Below are positions 32,640 to 44,436 of a stretch of 64,000 nucleotides of DNA, one piece after another. The notes beneath the pieces are model-generated. The model saw nothing but the letters and a program-made list of their open reading frames with translations. It made no database searches and was not told the origin of the DNA. The position numbers were made by a program, and so were the translations under genes. Origin of the DNA: Hippopus hippopus (taxonomy: Eukaryota; Mollusca; Bivalvia; Cardiida; Cardiidae); NCBI GenBank assembly GCA_946811185.2, contig OX328102.1, positions 10,851,194 to 10,915,193 of the forward strand, in the 5' to 3' direction. How positions within the stretch are numbered: position 1 is the first letter of the stretch; each line of letters opens with the position of its first letter.

Positions 32640-33262
32640 AGCCTTGCGGTTTGTTGGTTCATGGTAGTTACGGTCCGATAAAAAAAAAGTCAAAATTTTT
32701 ACAGAGTATAGAATAAATCAAATAATTTTCTAATTTCATCCTTTACTTAGCGTCATAGAAAATATAATGCAGTTTCATCCAAACATTTGAAAGAAAATCA
32801 ACCTTGATCTTCACCACTGTCCCGGTGCCATTCTGAAATTGATTCATGTGACTTCGATGCTTTTCGTGAAAAAAAAAATACAACTCGATATATTTGGCGC
32901 CAATTTGCAGTCACATGATTTGAAAATATTGCCACATGACCTAACAGAAGATCTTATTACGTTATTATGCATGTTTTTAAGAAACCTGCATGTAATGAAG
33001 GATTTTAGCAAGTGGGGTAAATGGTGTTAAGCATGTAGGTGCCGATGACATCGTCTTCACTTCCGGTATATTTTTTCTTTCATTCTAAGCTTTTATTGTG
33101 AAAAACAAAGTTGGCTGAGGTAAAGAAATGTCCAAGTCAAGGTATTTACAATCAATGACCAGACAAGCCGCTAGAGGGCACCGATTTTTGTTATGACGGA
33201 AAAATACTGATTACCTCGAAGCAATATGTACCGTGAACCTACATGTCATGGCTATAATTCTT
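32640..33262 (+). repeat. left arm of large inverted repeat
   Basis: About 620 bp matching the reverse complement of 37048-37675. Examples: AGCCTTGCGGTTTGTTGGTT, GTCATAGAAAATATAATGCA, GAACCTACATGTCATGGCTA. Differences are scattered substitutions and small indels. Confidence 0.9.
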
Positions 33263-35145
33263 TACCACAAACTCATGACAAAAACCTTTTGGTAAGATTG
33301 TGGAAATAATGTTAAATTGGGATGAATCTTCTAGTTAATTAGGCCAAATCTTTTCCCATGTGTGCTGAACCTTCGTGGGCGCCAACCTTCTCAAATTTTT
33401 TTCATTGTGCCGAATCTTCTTGGGTCCGAATCATCTTCAAAGTTCCACCTGTATCTGAGTTAAGGACTACCCTTTTACCGAAACTTGTTACATGTTAAGT
33501 ATATCAGCTAAAGTGTAATTAACCTAAACGACTGTTATTCAACTGTCACATGATCGTAATCTCCAAGCATCATTGGCATTGCTGTTTTTGACGAAAATTG
33601 TTATGTCTACTGCCCAAATACTTTTTTGAATGCAACATATGAATTTGTTAATCAGAGATTTCAAATTTGATAATCTTCATTACATTATTCATTTACAGAG
33701 GAACGCTCTCTTAAGTTAAACATACACAGATTTACAAAATATGACGCATCTTTATAAGAACGTCGTTGTATGGCGCCATGTTCATGATGTTGTCCTTTGG
33801 GTCAAAACATAAAACGAAATCAGGTCGCAAAAGTAGCGATTAAGTACAGTAATTCTCGCCTGTATGACCTAAAATATTGTCTTAATTTTTGAAAATAAAA
33901 ATAAAAGTGGAAAAATTTACTAGAATATGAGTTTCGGTAAGATGAAACAAGGGTCAATTTCGTTAGAAAATTAAGTACTGTCAAGTGTACTTACCCAAGG
34001 GAGATAAAACGTATAAAAATATGGAAAGTTTAAACCGAGGCATTTGGCGCATAACAAAATAATCAGCAAGAAATTCAGCCACCTTTGGGATATTGCACAA
34101 AGATCTTCATAATATCTCTTTCTCTTTTTTGCTTAGCATTTTGAAGTCTTTAAAGTCTGTCTGTCTGTCTGTCAGTCAGTCTGTCTGACTGTCTGTCTAT
34201 CTGTGTCTCTCTCACACACACAATACACACCCACACCCCCCACATACAGTTAGATCTTCGTTTCTCAGCCACACGCACACAGTTAGATACCTTTATTTTG
34301 TTTAGTTGACATAATTCAGTTTCTCAGACATTTTATTTGATTAAATTAAAGCGCTATTTTTTTGTGAAATTCAACAGGCCTGTTGACCTGATCCATTTCT
34401 TATGAATATATAGCTTTTGCCTCATGCTCATCTTAACTAAGCATGTACAGAAAATTTCAAAGTTACATAAATGTAATCACATGTATGAAGATATTTCAGG
34501 ATGTTGTTACCTTTCTCTTTTTGTTTTCAGTCCGCAAAAGGCTTTACGAAAATTGATTTTAATGACAGGGTGGGTCATGATCAGATTGTAGAGTACTAGG
34601 AATTAAACTGATCTGGTGAAAATGCGTTGTCCAAAACGATGATATTTTTTGTCGCAAAAAGAGCTTGAAATTGCAATTGTTATAATAAAATGTTTTTCGA
34701 GTTGTTTGATACTCTCCTTTAATTCAGGTATTTGATAATGCTAGATAATGAAATACTTAAACTTTCTACAAATGTGAAACATCATAGGAGCAGGGCTGAG
34801 AGGGGAAGCGTTTCTTTTTTTTGCGGGGGGGGGGGTGGAGGGGGGGAATGAGGACCTGTATTTATTTTTAAAAGCCCTTTTCAAAGTCAAATATACCCTT
34901 TTTGAAGGGATGTAAAATAAGCTCCTGGACAAAGCTTCACATGCCTACATCATCTATTCATAAGGACTGCTGATAAAAGATAAACACTGGGCATAAACTC
35001 AGCTATTGACAAACTTAAGAAGATTTATAGGCATTGGCCTTATTCACATTTTTTCTATTCAAAGATCCTAGATGATATAAATTGCGTTACATGATTATAA
35101 ATTGCGCTGTCAAGAAGCAAGATGTATCCATGGACTTTTTTTGCG
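33263..35145. other. interior of the inverted repeat, left part
   Basis: No gene was recognised. It holds a (GTCT)n/(CA)n low-complexity tract at 34156-34235 and a G-run at 34826-34848. Confidence 0.45.
34156..34235 (+). repeat. (GTCT)n / (CA)n microsatellite
   Basis: GTCTGTCTGTCTGTC units pass into CTCTCTCACACACACA. Confidence 0.85.
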
Positions 35146-35149
35146 TAAA

Positions 35150-36645
35150 ATCCGGTACAGGATATCAGGAGAACTCGTACCCTGGAGAACTCGTACCCTG
35201 GAGAACTCGTACCCCAATCTCAAGGGTACGAGTTCTCCAGAGAAGTTTTCTGGAGAACTCGTACCCCAAAAAAACACGAAGAGATATTTTACCAGCATGT
35301 TTTCAAGTTTTATTTTTCAGAAGTGACTAAACTTGAACATTGTTTTTGTTTCAAACAAAATTTGTATGCCTTTATTGTGATGTAGATTTGATGAAAAAAA
35401 TTTTTTTGTACATGTGTTGAAATGCCATAAATAAATGAGAAGAAATTTGTGTGTTTTCTTATGCAGTGTTTGTTGTATTAGATGTAAAAATCATAAGGAA
35501 GAACATATATGAAGGGTAAGTAAATTGTATCCTACTAAAACAAGTATTAATTTGTGCTATCTTAAGTCCTTCGGGTAACCTTCACTTGCATTGAAATTTG
35601 GAATTGATGATTGGTGTCGGAATGTGTGGGAACAGTTTAACAATTAATATTTGACTGGATTAGATATTTGTTATATGGAAGGATTGGGTAAAATGTAAAC
35701 GTAACTAATCAAATTTTCAAACCTAGTTAAACAGGCAAAACAAAGAGAGCGAGAAAGATGTGATTTTCACAAAAGATTAATCAAATTACAAGAATATAAT
35801 TGACAATATTCAATATTGAACCCTTAATCCTTTTCGCGCCGTAGTCGAAAACGAATGGCAAAGAACAAGCCTTATTTTCCCAACAATATTTTCAAAAGGT
35901 ATCCCTCACAGGGTAGCAACAACTCGGGACGGTTTGGTAAAGGTTTAAATAATAATCCATAAATATTTAAAAAGCTAATTTTTTACTTTTAATGTTACAT
36001 GAAAAACGATTATACTCCTTTTCTCACAATGATTTTAGAAGTCTTTTTCCTCGTCAAAACATGTAGTTGTTTGGTAAAGGGTTAAAAGAGGATGGAGCTG
36101 GTAAATGGCAAGTGTGTACAATGGTGTTTATCACACCTGATACGTGATTTTATTATACCCGACACCTTTGACACAAGTAAATTGGCACATTCCATTTTCG
36201 AACCGTCAATATTTTAAAAGGCTTAAAAAACAACAACAACATATCTTCGAAACATCCTAGGTATCCAGATCATGTAACTTCATCTTTCTAAAATTTACCA
36301 GCACATTTACCTTACCTTCCTTTTCATTTAAATCTACCAAATATCCGGTAACAAAACTGATATTTTACTACAAATGCCATAAGTCATCAATGCTTGATTA
36401 ATATATATAGATCTATATATCCTGTTCAATTCACAAGAGGTAAAATGGAAATCATCGAGTCACCAAAATCTGAATGATTTATTTAAAAAAAAAAAACTTT
36501 CCTTTTAGATATTTGTAAGGTACGAGTTCTCTTGAGAATTCGTACCCGGGGTACGAGTTCTCCAGAGACTCGTACCCTTCGGATCAGGGTATGAGTTCTC
36601 CAGGGTAAGAGTTCTCCAGCAACCCGGTACAGTGGTACCGGAAGA
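35150..36645. mobile_element. foldback-like segment bounded by GGAGAACTCGTACCC clusters
   Basis: At 35168-35265 the 15-mer GGAGAACTCGTACCC occurs repeatedly in both orientations. A matching inverted cluster lies at 36520-36620. Both clusters are bordered outside by CCGGTAC motifs (35152 and 36624-36640), so the 1.5-kb segment has repeat-built inverted ends. There is no convincing ORF; apparent frames at 35.1 kb are translations of the repeats. Element class unknown. Confidence 0.6.
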
Positions 36646-37047
36646 TACCGGGTTACCACCTCTGATCACTGGAAAGAAGTTAACCTTGAAGAAACATTGA
36701 GAGATGAGGCTGTTTAAAGCGCTGCAATCAGCGCATAGAACTGTAATAACTGAGCTTTTGTCTTTGAAATTTCTATTTAAAACTTACTACCTGTTTCTGT
36801 TGCGAATGACTAGAATGAGAAAGATCGATGATTATTCACAAAAGACTGTTTTTCGGACAGCACAGTAGTCGGATAATATAACGACGAGGACTGTTCAGGA
36901 AGGCACGAATAGGCTTGCTTGTCACCAATGCATAACTTACATGTAAAGTTAATGATACTGGAAATGTTATGAGCACCAAATTTGAAAAAAAAAAAATGTC
37001 CCTTGAGTATTCTGCTGTCACTTTCAATATATAGATGACAGATGTAT

Positions 37048-37675
37048 AGCCACGACATGTAGGTTCACGGTACATATTGCTTCGAGGTAATCGGTATTTT
37101 TCCGTCATAACAAAAATCGGCACCCTCTAGCGGCTCGTCCGGTCTCTATTTTTATTGGAAATACGTTGACTCAAACATTTCTTTAACTCAGCCAACTTCA
37201 CATTCCAAAATAAAAGTTTAGAATGATAGAAAAATACATTGGAAGTGAACACGATGTCATCGGTACCTACATGCTTAACACCATTTACCCCACCCTCTAA
37301 AATCCTTCATTATACACAGTTTTACTTAAAAACATGCATGATGACGTATTTTGATCATCTGCTAGGTCATGTGGCAATATTTTCAAATCATGTGACTGCA
37401 AATTGGCACCTAATATATCGAGTTGTATCAATTTTTACAAAACCATCGAAGTCACATGAATCAATTTCAGAATGGTACCGGGACAGTGGTGAAGGTCAAG
37501 GTTGGTTTTCTTTCAAATGTTTGGATGAAACTGCATGATATTTTCTATGACGCTAAGTAAAGGATGAAATTGGAAAATTATTTGGTGATTTATTCAATAC
37601 TCTGTTAAAATTTTGACTTTTTCTTGATCGGACTGTAACTACCGTGAACCAACAAACCACAAGGCTATCATTAGT
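37048..37675 (-). repeat. right arm of large inverted repeat
   Basis: Inverse of 32640-33262; ends with AACCAACAAACCACAAGGCT. It lies upstream of NDUFA5. Confidence 0.9.
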
Positions 37676-37821
37676 TTTAAGATATCAAAGACTGCAGTTC
37701 AAAACTTTGTTTTTGGAGAGAGAAAACAGTGCAGGAAAGGAAGATACTGTTGGTAACCTGCATTTTTTTTTTGAAGGCCTTCTTCTTTAGGGTCGTAAAA
37801 ATTGGATTGTTTGGGAAAGAG

Positions 37822-38052
37822 TTGACCGTTTATCACATGTCAAAATTCAAGACTCATCCACATTAAAAGTATTTTTAGAGAAGATATACTAAACAGGACT
37901 CAAGTGATGAGACTTCTTTTGACAAAATGGAAAAAAAAATTGGGAAAAGGAGACAATGCTGGTTACCAGCATTTTTACCTTTTCCCACAATGTTTTCAAA
38001 AACTTTCTTTTTCGGGGTCATTAAAACCAGACATTGTGTGGTAAAAGGTTAA
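37822..38052 (+). repeat. MITE-A copy
   Basis: TTGACCGTTTATCAC start (mutated TTAA), palindrome at 37940-38000, GGTAAAAGGTTAA end. It follows a more degraded copy at about 37680-37825. Confidence 0.7.
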
Positions 38053-38094
38053 TGATGATACATATACCAATGGTCTCGGTATGCCTTCTCCATG

Positions 38095-38402
38095 ACCAGC
38101 CCCCATAGCTTAGTTGGTAGAATGTAGGACTTGTGAACGTGATGTCTCGGGTCACTTGAGGGTGTTGATTCAATTCCTGCGGCTGGCTATCTAAAATTAC
38201 TAATAGTCTTTCAGATGAGACCTTAAATGGAGGTCCTGTGTGACAGTGCTATACACCAAGCAGGTGAAAGAACCAGGCATAACTTAGGATGGGTTTTGTC
38301 CTGTATCTGCACTTTTTCTGTAACAATACTAAGAGCGTTTGGGGGGCGTCGCCCATATGGGCAACCGGTGGCGACAGTAAATAAACACAAATTCATTCAT
38401 TC
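38095..38402 (+). repeat. tRNA-headed SINE
   Basis: CCCCATAGCTTAGTTGGTAG (box-A-like) and TTGATTCAATTCCTGC (box-B-like), ~300-bp body, and a (ATTC)n tail at 38392-38405. Confidence 0.65.
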
Positions 38403-38833
38403 ATGCATTCTCCATAACAACTCATCAGTTACAATACTAAAATAAAACTGAGCACAACAGTATGAATTTTGGTAGGATTATGGAGAATTTTTTTTAAATC
38501 TGAAAATAGCCCTGAAACCATCAGAAGATGAAAAATTTGGACGAAATGCCTGTTACAAAAAGGGAACCCTCTCAAAAATTCAGCTGACAGAATTTTTTTT
38601 TTTTAAGGCATTCCTGTGACATCATCATCAGTGTAGCTAGGCGCGTGTAATCAATTCGATCAAATTATTTTTTGTACCAAAAAGTTTAAAACCTAGCCAT
38701 TTATCATATTCAAAAAAATAATCAAAGTGATGGTTAGATATAGATAAGTCCAGAGTATTTTCATCTTTACCACCAAAAATTAAGGCCTAGATACATATTT
38801 TTGTCAAAACCAATAGTTTCCTCCAATTTTCTT

Positions 38834-39064
38834 TTAACCCTTTACCAACCAATCCCTGGTTTTCACAACCCTGAGGAGGAGGCCTTTTGAAAACATTGTG
38901 GGAAAAGGAGAAAAAATGCTTGTAACCAGCATTTTCTCCTTTTCCCACAATGTTTTCTTCTCTTTCAGACACAATTTCCATCATTAGATCCACACTTAAT
39001 TTGTCATCTGCAAATGCTTTCAATTTGGACATGTCCAAAATTTTGTCGTTTGGTAAAGAGTTAA
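38834..39064 (-). repeat. MITE-A copy, well preserved
   Basis: TTAACCCTTTACCAACCAAT at left, TTTGGTAAAGAGTTAA at right, near-perfect palindrome at 38888-38955. Confidence 0.88.
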
Positions 39065-39239
39065 AACAACTTTCATGCATTATTTTCCTCTTCACAATTC
39101 GAAGTCAGGTTTTTGAAATGACAAATCAACCCATATGTGTCATAGCAAATGTGTAGAAAAGATTTTAATCAAAGAAGTTCAATTTCAGAATTATTTTTGC
39201 AGTATTCATATGAAATTTTGATGGTTCATTTGATTGCAG

Positions 39240-39284
39240 ACTACAAATCTCACAAGGTTGCAAGTAGCACCAGAGCCCCATGAG
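39240..39284 (+). CDS. NDUFA5: NDUFA5 exon 2
   Basis: Acceptor TGATTGCAG, 15 codons, donor GAG|GTAAGG. A very short exon, supported by its match to the N-terminal family motif ending PHE. Confidence 0.82.
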
Positions 39285-41648
39285 GTAAGGTAATACATGT
39301 ACATCAGTTGGCGATTACTTTTTAAAAATCTCTACAGGACAATAGAATTGTTGACTGGTCCATTATTGAAAGAATTGTTTCTAATAATATTGAAAACATG
39401 ACGAAAAAAGTGCTGGTTAGCAACGCTTTCTTCCCTTTTCAACAGTCTTTTGAAAAGCTGTCTTTCTCAGTATTGTTTGGTGAGGTGTTAGAAGATGAGA
39501 AATTTCATAGAAATGATAACAAAACTGTAGGACATATATGTATTGTTCAAAACTGGATTGTCATTAGTATAGATGTGAGACATGATCAATTTTTCTATGG
39601 AAACAAATTTGCAGTTGACAGTTTAAATAGAATATATAGTAAAATATAGATAGTCAACATGAAGTTAGGTCTGTTTCATGCAAACATGTGAAGGTATTGT
39701 TACAAGATATTTTTCCTTTAGCTGCAATGTTTTCTGTTACAAGCCAACAACAGTTGTTTGCAGATGACAATGCACTTATATGACATTTTCATTGATTTGT
39801 TTCCATGTAATGGTTGCACAATTATTTTATTCAAAATTGTAATAACTTAATAGTTATTCACCACACCACATAACACAATTTTAGACTTGTCCATATTCAA
39901 AGCATTTAAAGATAACAAAACACATGAAGCTAAAAGGATTATTGCTGTCTTTGAAATGGCTGAAATCATTGTGGTAAAGGGAAAAAATGTGGTTTACCAG
40001 CAGTTTCTCCCTTTTCCACCATGTTTTCAGAGGCCTTCGCCTTCAGGGCCATTAAAACTCAGGATTGTGTTATAAAGGATTAAGTACATGTACATGAATA
40101 TCTATGTGTAAAATCATCGCTTTACTCTTTACAGACGCTTACAAAATATTACACAAGAACACTGCGTCTTCTCTCGAAAATGCCACAAGATTCTGTGTAC
40201 AGACAGTCTACAGAAGCTATCATAAAATCTAGACTAGCACTTGTGGAAACGGTAAGAACAAACAAGTTTTGAAGGGATATCTATTACTGTACAGAAAATA
40301 CTGGATTTTCTTTTCATTCTTTACCATTCGACAAATTTTACACTTGCCCAAAATTGAACACAATTGTAGATGACAAGTCAGATGTAGCTCAAAAGATGAT
40401 TCTGTCTTTGAAATGATAGAAAACATTGTGTGAAAGGAAAAAATATTGCTAAGCAGCATTTTCTCCTTTTCCTGCAATGCTTTGAATAGGCTTCTTTCTC
40501 AGGTTTATGAAAACCTTGAATTTTTCAACCCTTTATGAATTATTCTATTCTTTTTAATAGCATGAGGAAACCGCTTATTGAAAAAAAAATTGTGGAAAAG
40601 GAGAACATACTGGCAACCAACTCTTTTTCCTTTCCCCACAATATTTTCTACCATTTCTTAAACAGATTTCATGATTTTAGATAGATTTGATTTTCAGAAA
40701 ATGGTTTCAGTACAGACTAGTGCTTTGATAAAAAGTTTCTTTCAGGAGTTGTTACCATACAGATAGTGCTGGATTTTTTTACTTACATTTGGTATTCATT
40801 TGCAGTGCCAAAAGTATCTAACATCTGTAGGAAAGAAATTATATTTGTGACAGTGTGATATATAAGTCTTTACCAAATGAAAAAATTTTAGATTGATGCT
40901 AACTGAAAGTGTATGCAAACAATGAATATGGTTCAAATGTTGGGATTTGTCATTGTAAAGTTAGAAAACATTTTCTCCTTTTCCTCTTTTCCTACAATGC
41001 TTTCAAAAGGCTTCTTCCTCAGGGTCGTTAAAACTTTGGATTGTGTGGTGATAGGTCAAGAGCATTTGTGCCTTGTCCCACAGTGTTCTCTAAACCTGTC
41101 TGAATTGTAGGATGCAAAATGCTATAGTTCTGGCATTCGTCGAGAACAGCGTTGTATTTTTCGACCTCAGATATAACCTGTCATCAATCATGGCACCCAA
41201 CTACAGCATTGTAGTGGGGTGCCAGTATATTTGTGCCGTATTTGCTTAACCTGTGATCAAACCAGTCTGTATTTAAATGAACCAGAGGTATAAAACTTAA
41301 GAAAACATCTTGGGCCAAGGATAAAATGGAAATAGCATTTTCTCCCTTTTCCTACAATGTCTTCTACCCTTTCAGGGTAGAATCACATCAGCTGAGCCAT
41401 GTTTAATTTGAATTCTGCTACTGCAGACAAGTCTAAAATCTGGCAAAAAGTTTATCCCCCCCTTTTTTTCCCTACAGGAGAAAGATGTGTTGCAGCTAGA
41501 GAAGAAGATAAATAATGGTCTTATTGAAGAAGTGATACTACAAGCCGACAGAGAACTACAATTATGCAGGAATATGTTGCTATGGAAGCCCTGGGAACCC
41601 CTTGTTGCTGAAGCCCCTAAAAATCAGTGGCAATGGCCGCCACTATGA
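39240..41648 (+). CDS. NDUFA5: NDUFA5, complex I 13-kDa B subunit (exons 2-4; first exon not located)
   Basis: Exons 39240-39284, 40135-40251 and 41478-41648, all phase 0, GT-AG. They encode 15 + 39 + 56 residues and a TGA stop. The family is an accessory subunit of mitochondrial NADH:ubiquinone oxidoreductase, matrix side. Matches to the vertebrate protein include TTNLTRLQVAPEPHE (human TTGLVGLAVCNTPHE), YYTRTLRLLSKMPQDSVYRQ, and the C-terminus EEVILQADRELQLCRNM with WKPWEPLVAEAP and QWQWPP. The 110 residues fit the family (about 116) if a first exon adds about 7. I found no certain ATG exon upstream. The gene diverges from MBD4, with the large inverted repeat between them. Confidence 0.9.
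39854..40083 (+). repeat. MITE-A copy
   Basis: TTATTCACCACACCACATAAC start, GTTATAAAGGATTAA end, palindrome at 39970-40022. It ends 51 bp before NDUFA5 exon 3. Confidence 0.65.
40135..40251 (+). CDS. NDUFA5: NDUFA5 exon 3
   Basis: Acceptor CTCTTTACAG, 39 codons, donor ACG|GTAAGA. Encodes the central helix pair region, including MPQDSVYRQSTEAI. Confidence 0.92.
40316..40535 (+). repeat. MITE-A copy
   Basis: TTCTTTACCATTCGACAAAT start, palindrome mutated at 40425-40480; right end eroded. Further degraded copies lie at about 40545-40700 (minus), 40868-41060 (plus) and 41280-41455 (minus), all in the last NDUFA5 intron. Confidence 0.6.
41478..41648 (+). CDS. NDUFA5: NDUFA5 exon 4 (last)
   Basis: Acceptor CCCTACAG, 56 codons and TGA. 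Contains EEVILQADRELQLCRNM and the Trp-rich tail QWQWPPL typical of the family's end. Confidence 0.95.
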   Translation, partial: EKDVLQLEKKINNGLIEEVILQADRELQLCRNMLLWKPWEPLVAEAPKNQWQWPPL

Positions 41649-41689
41649 TGACAATTTCTTTATTTTTACGCTTCTTCAGGGGCTGTATC

Positions 41690-41892
41690 AACCTTCTGCC
41701 AAGCACTCGTCCAAATTGAAAGCACTTGCAGACAACAAAAATTGGACTTAATGGTTGAAGGAAGAAAAAAGAAAAAATTGTAGAAACAGGAGAAAATGCT
41801 GGTTACCAGCATTTTCTCCTTTTGCCACGATTTTTTCATAAGTCTTTTTTTTTAGGGTCATGAAAATTTGGGTTTGATTGGTAAAAGGTTAA
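41690..41892 (+). repeat. MITE-A copy, left end lost
   Basis: Starts inside the element (ACTCGTCCAAATTGAAAGCA); palindrome at 41785-41835; GGTAAAAGGTTAA end. It begins ~40 bp after the NDUFA5 stop and so may lie in the 3' UTR. Confidence 0.7.
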
Positions 41893-41929
41893 TCAACCAT
41901 TTCTAGATATTGTTACAATTCTACTTTAA

Positions 41930-42020
41930 ATATCAAGGCAAGCCAGCTGATTGGCTGAGACAGAATGTCTCAGCCAATCAGATGGTTTGCCTTGATATTT
42001 AGAAACTAGAATAGAACTTT
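41930..42020. repeat. perfect-arm palindrome (MITE-E-like)
   Basis: AAATATCAAGGCAAGCCAGC... mirrors ...GGTTTGCCTTGATATTT around a CTGATTGGCTGAGACA core. It holds paired CCAAT/ATTGG boxes. Confidence 0.75.
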
Positions 42021-42139
42021 GATTGGTTCAGGAATACTGCTAAGGCATGAACATCTTAGTTTTTGTTTGAAGTAAAGACAAGGATATTAAAGCTAGGTAA
42101 CCTTAGACATAGAGTTGGTATTTATTCATTCTTAGGGTA

Positions 42140-42300
42140 TTTCCTAGTTCAGTGGTTGGAGTGGTGTGTTTTTTATAAGCCAGAAGTTCAGGGTTCATTC
42201 CTCATGGCTTTGGCTGGTTTTTCTATGTATAAGGAGTGTCCTTTGGAAAGGTAGTGAGAAGCCCCAGTCTAGTTCTAAGTCCTGTGACTGTACACCCATG
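42140..42300 (+). repeat. SINE-like sequence
   Basis: TAGTTCAGTGGTTGGAGTGG and GGGTTCATTCCTC resemble tRNA boxes A and B; the body is not matched elsewhere here. Confidence 0.45.
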
Positions 42301-42591
42301 AACAAGGGGAGCTGTTGCAAATTGTATTATATGATCCACATTACATTTGTTGCTACTGAATCCTTTCAACGTAGAAGCGAGTGCAAGTTAGCTTTTGGTG
42401 AAATGTAAGACTTTAATTCATATTCACGTAAAAAGATTGTGGCAAGAGGAAAATTGCTCGTTCTTGCTGCTTAGCAAATTCATTGGGCATGACCCAAATG
42501 TATGTTCTGTGTTTGTTGTGCGGTCTTGATCTAGAATGTTGGAGATTGGCAGGCTGGTCTAGATGGACGTTTTAAACTAATTTGCTGTGTG

Positions 42592-42796
42592 ATAACTCTT
42601 CACCAGCCAACAAAATTTTAGACTTGCCCAAACTGAAAGCATTTGAAAACGACAAATTAAATGAGCAAAATTGTCTTATAAAGCTTAGAAAGCGTTGATG
42701 GAAAAGCAGAAAATGCTGGTTGCCAGCATTTTCTCCCATTACCAAAATATTTACCATGTGATTTTTTTTTCTAAGGGTTCGTGTGGTAAAGGGTAA
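42592..42796 (+). repeat. MITE-A copy
   Basis: ATAACTCTTCACCAGCCAAC start, palindrome partly decayed at 42700-42745, GTGTGGTAAAGGGTAA end. Confidence 0.7.
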
Positions 42797-42874
42797 GTAA
42801 ACCCAATATTTCACAGTATTTCAATTCCATCACGGCGACCAGTGCTCTCTATTTTGTGTCCTTCATGTTCTTTG

Positions 42875-43130
42875 CGAGTAGCCGAGCCGGGTAGTTTAGT
42901 TGGTAATGTACAGACCTTGAAACCCAGGGATCGCTGGATCGATTCACTAGCTCGGTCGATTTCTTTCCGAGGATCTGATGATAGTGCAACAGGATTCATT
43001 TTGTTGCTGAACAATGTTTCGACGATATTTATGAAGCAAAGCAGACTGAAGAACGTTGGGTGAAATTTGTATGTTGAAAGAAACTCCAGGAAAGCATGGT
43101 TATGTGCAGTGGGCGCTTTGATAAAACTGA
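42875..43130 (+). repeat. tRNA-headed SINE
   Basis: AGCCGGGTAGTTTAGTTGGT (box A) and GATCGCTGGATCGATTCACT (box B region). Body shares TTTCTTTCCGAGGATC and ACAATGTTTCGACGA with 5797-6118 read in reverse. Confidence 0.65.
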
Positions 43131-43340
43131 AATGATGGCAATATACACCAAACTCACATGTTTATTAGTACAACGCACAATGCTATTTCAATGTCACTTT
43201 CCAACGTAAACAATGACAATTCAAGAGTGATAAGAATGCAAAATTAATTGTGTGAAACTTGCTATTGTGTAAATCTTTATTTTCCAGTGCGACGCATTCT
43301 TCTCTTTGTTTTGTGACGCATATAATTGACAACATAGTGG

Positions 43341-43659
43341 ATTGATTGATTGATTGTATGGTGTTTAACGCCGTTTTCAACATTAGTTCAGTTATATCGC
43401 CCCGACCGGTGCACCTGTCCAGTATCCATGCTTTCCTGGAGTCTCTTTTACCAGTACTCCGCACAATTTTCTTTCCAAGCCACTGGCTGCTTTCCCACAT
43501 AACCATCGTCGAAACAATGGTCAGCAGTGGGAGAGGAATGAATCCTGTCGCAATGATTATCATCAATCCTCGGAAAGAAATTAGCCGAGTCGGGGATCGA
43601 ACCCACGACGAATTGTTCTCAAGTCCTGCACGCTACCGACTGAGCTATAGGGGCTCGGG
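43341..43659 (-). repeat. SINE with 13-bp target duplication
   Basis: GACAACATAGTGG flanks it at 43328-43340 and 43660-43672. (GATT)n tail at left; tRNA-like head on the minus strand at right (GCTCAGTCGGTAGCGTGC). Confidence 0.9.
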
Positions 43660-43767
43660 GACAACATAGTGGAAAAGGGGAATTCTCACTGTACGAACAA
43701 TTTCTTGTATATGTCTAGATGCTTCGAACTTTGTCCATACTATTGTTCCGTTCCTTCGATCTTTTAT

Positions 43768-43964
43768 ATTTTTACCATTCGACAAAATTGTAGTCTTGTC
43801 CAAATCGAAAGCATTAGCAGACGACAAATTAAATGTGCCTCATATGATCAGATTTTTCTCGGGAAGGACAGAAAAAAATATTGGAAATGGAGAAAATGCT
43901 GCTTACTAGCATTTTCTCCTTTTTCCAAAATGTTTTCAAATCTCGTATTCTTCAGGACAAAGGG
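43768..43964 (+). repeat. MITE-A copy
   Basis: TTTACCATTCGACAAAATTG start, palindrome at 43880-43940, right end altered. It is followed by a fragment at about 43975-44117 (minus). Confidence 0.65.
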
Positions 43965-44113
43965 TTTACCAGGCGTTTTTCCTCTTCCCTATAATTTTCC
44001 ACCCTGTTAAAACAGATATACCATATCATTTTAGCTACATTTAATTGATCATCTGAAAAATATTAATATTTTGATTATGGATGAGTCAAAAATTTAATCT
44101 ATGTGGTAAAGAG

Positions 44114-44374
44114 TTAACTCTTTACCAAACAACAAAATCTTAGCCTTGTCCAAACTGAAAGCATTTGCATACGACAATATAAACATGCCTCAAATGATGA
44201 AATTTGTCTTTGATAGAATAGAAAACATTGTGGGAAAAGGAGAAAATGCTGGTTACCAGCATTTTCTCCTTTTCCCACAATGTTTTCAAAAGCATTTTCT
44301 CTTTTTCCCATAATGTTTTCAAAAGGCTTCTTCCTCAGGGTGTTAAAACTCGGGATTGTGTGGTAAAGGGTTAA
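44114..44374 (+). repeat. MITE-A copy with duplicated hairpin arm
   Basis: TTAACTCTTTACCAAACAAC start and GTGTGGTAAAGGGTTAA end. After the perfect palindrome (44225-44290) the right arm is repeated (TTTTCTCTTTTTCCCATAAT, 44293-44325), giving a 261-bp copy. Its left TTAA is shared with the preceding fragment. Confidence 0.85.
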
Positions 44375-44436
44375 ACCTTTAAATTTGGGCAAGTCTACAT
44401 GTGAAGTGCTTGTTCAAAGTATTAAGTATTTACTCC

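Noticed and set aside
36090..36120. ATG GCA AG|TGTG as first exon of NDUFA5
   Set aside because: The phase does not join to exon 2 and there is no match to the expected short N-terminus. Other candidates (33127, 35512) also fail on phase.
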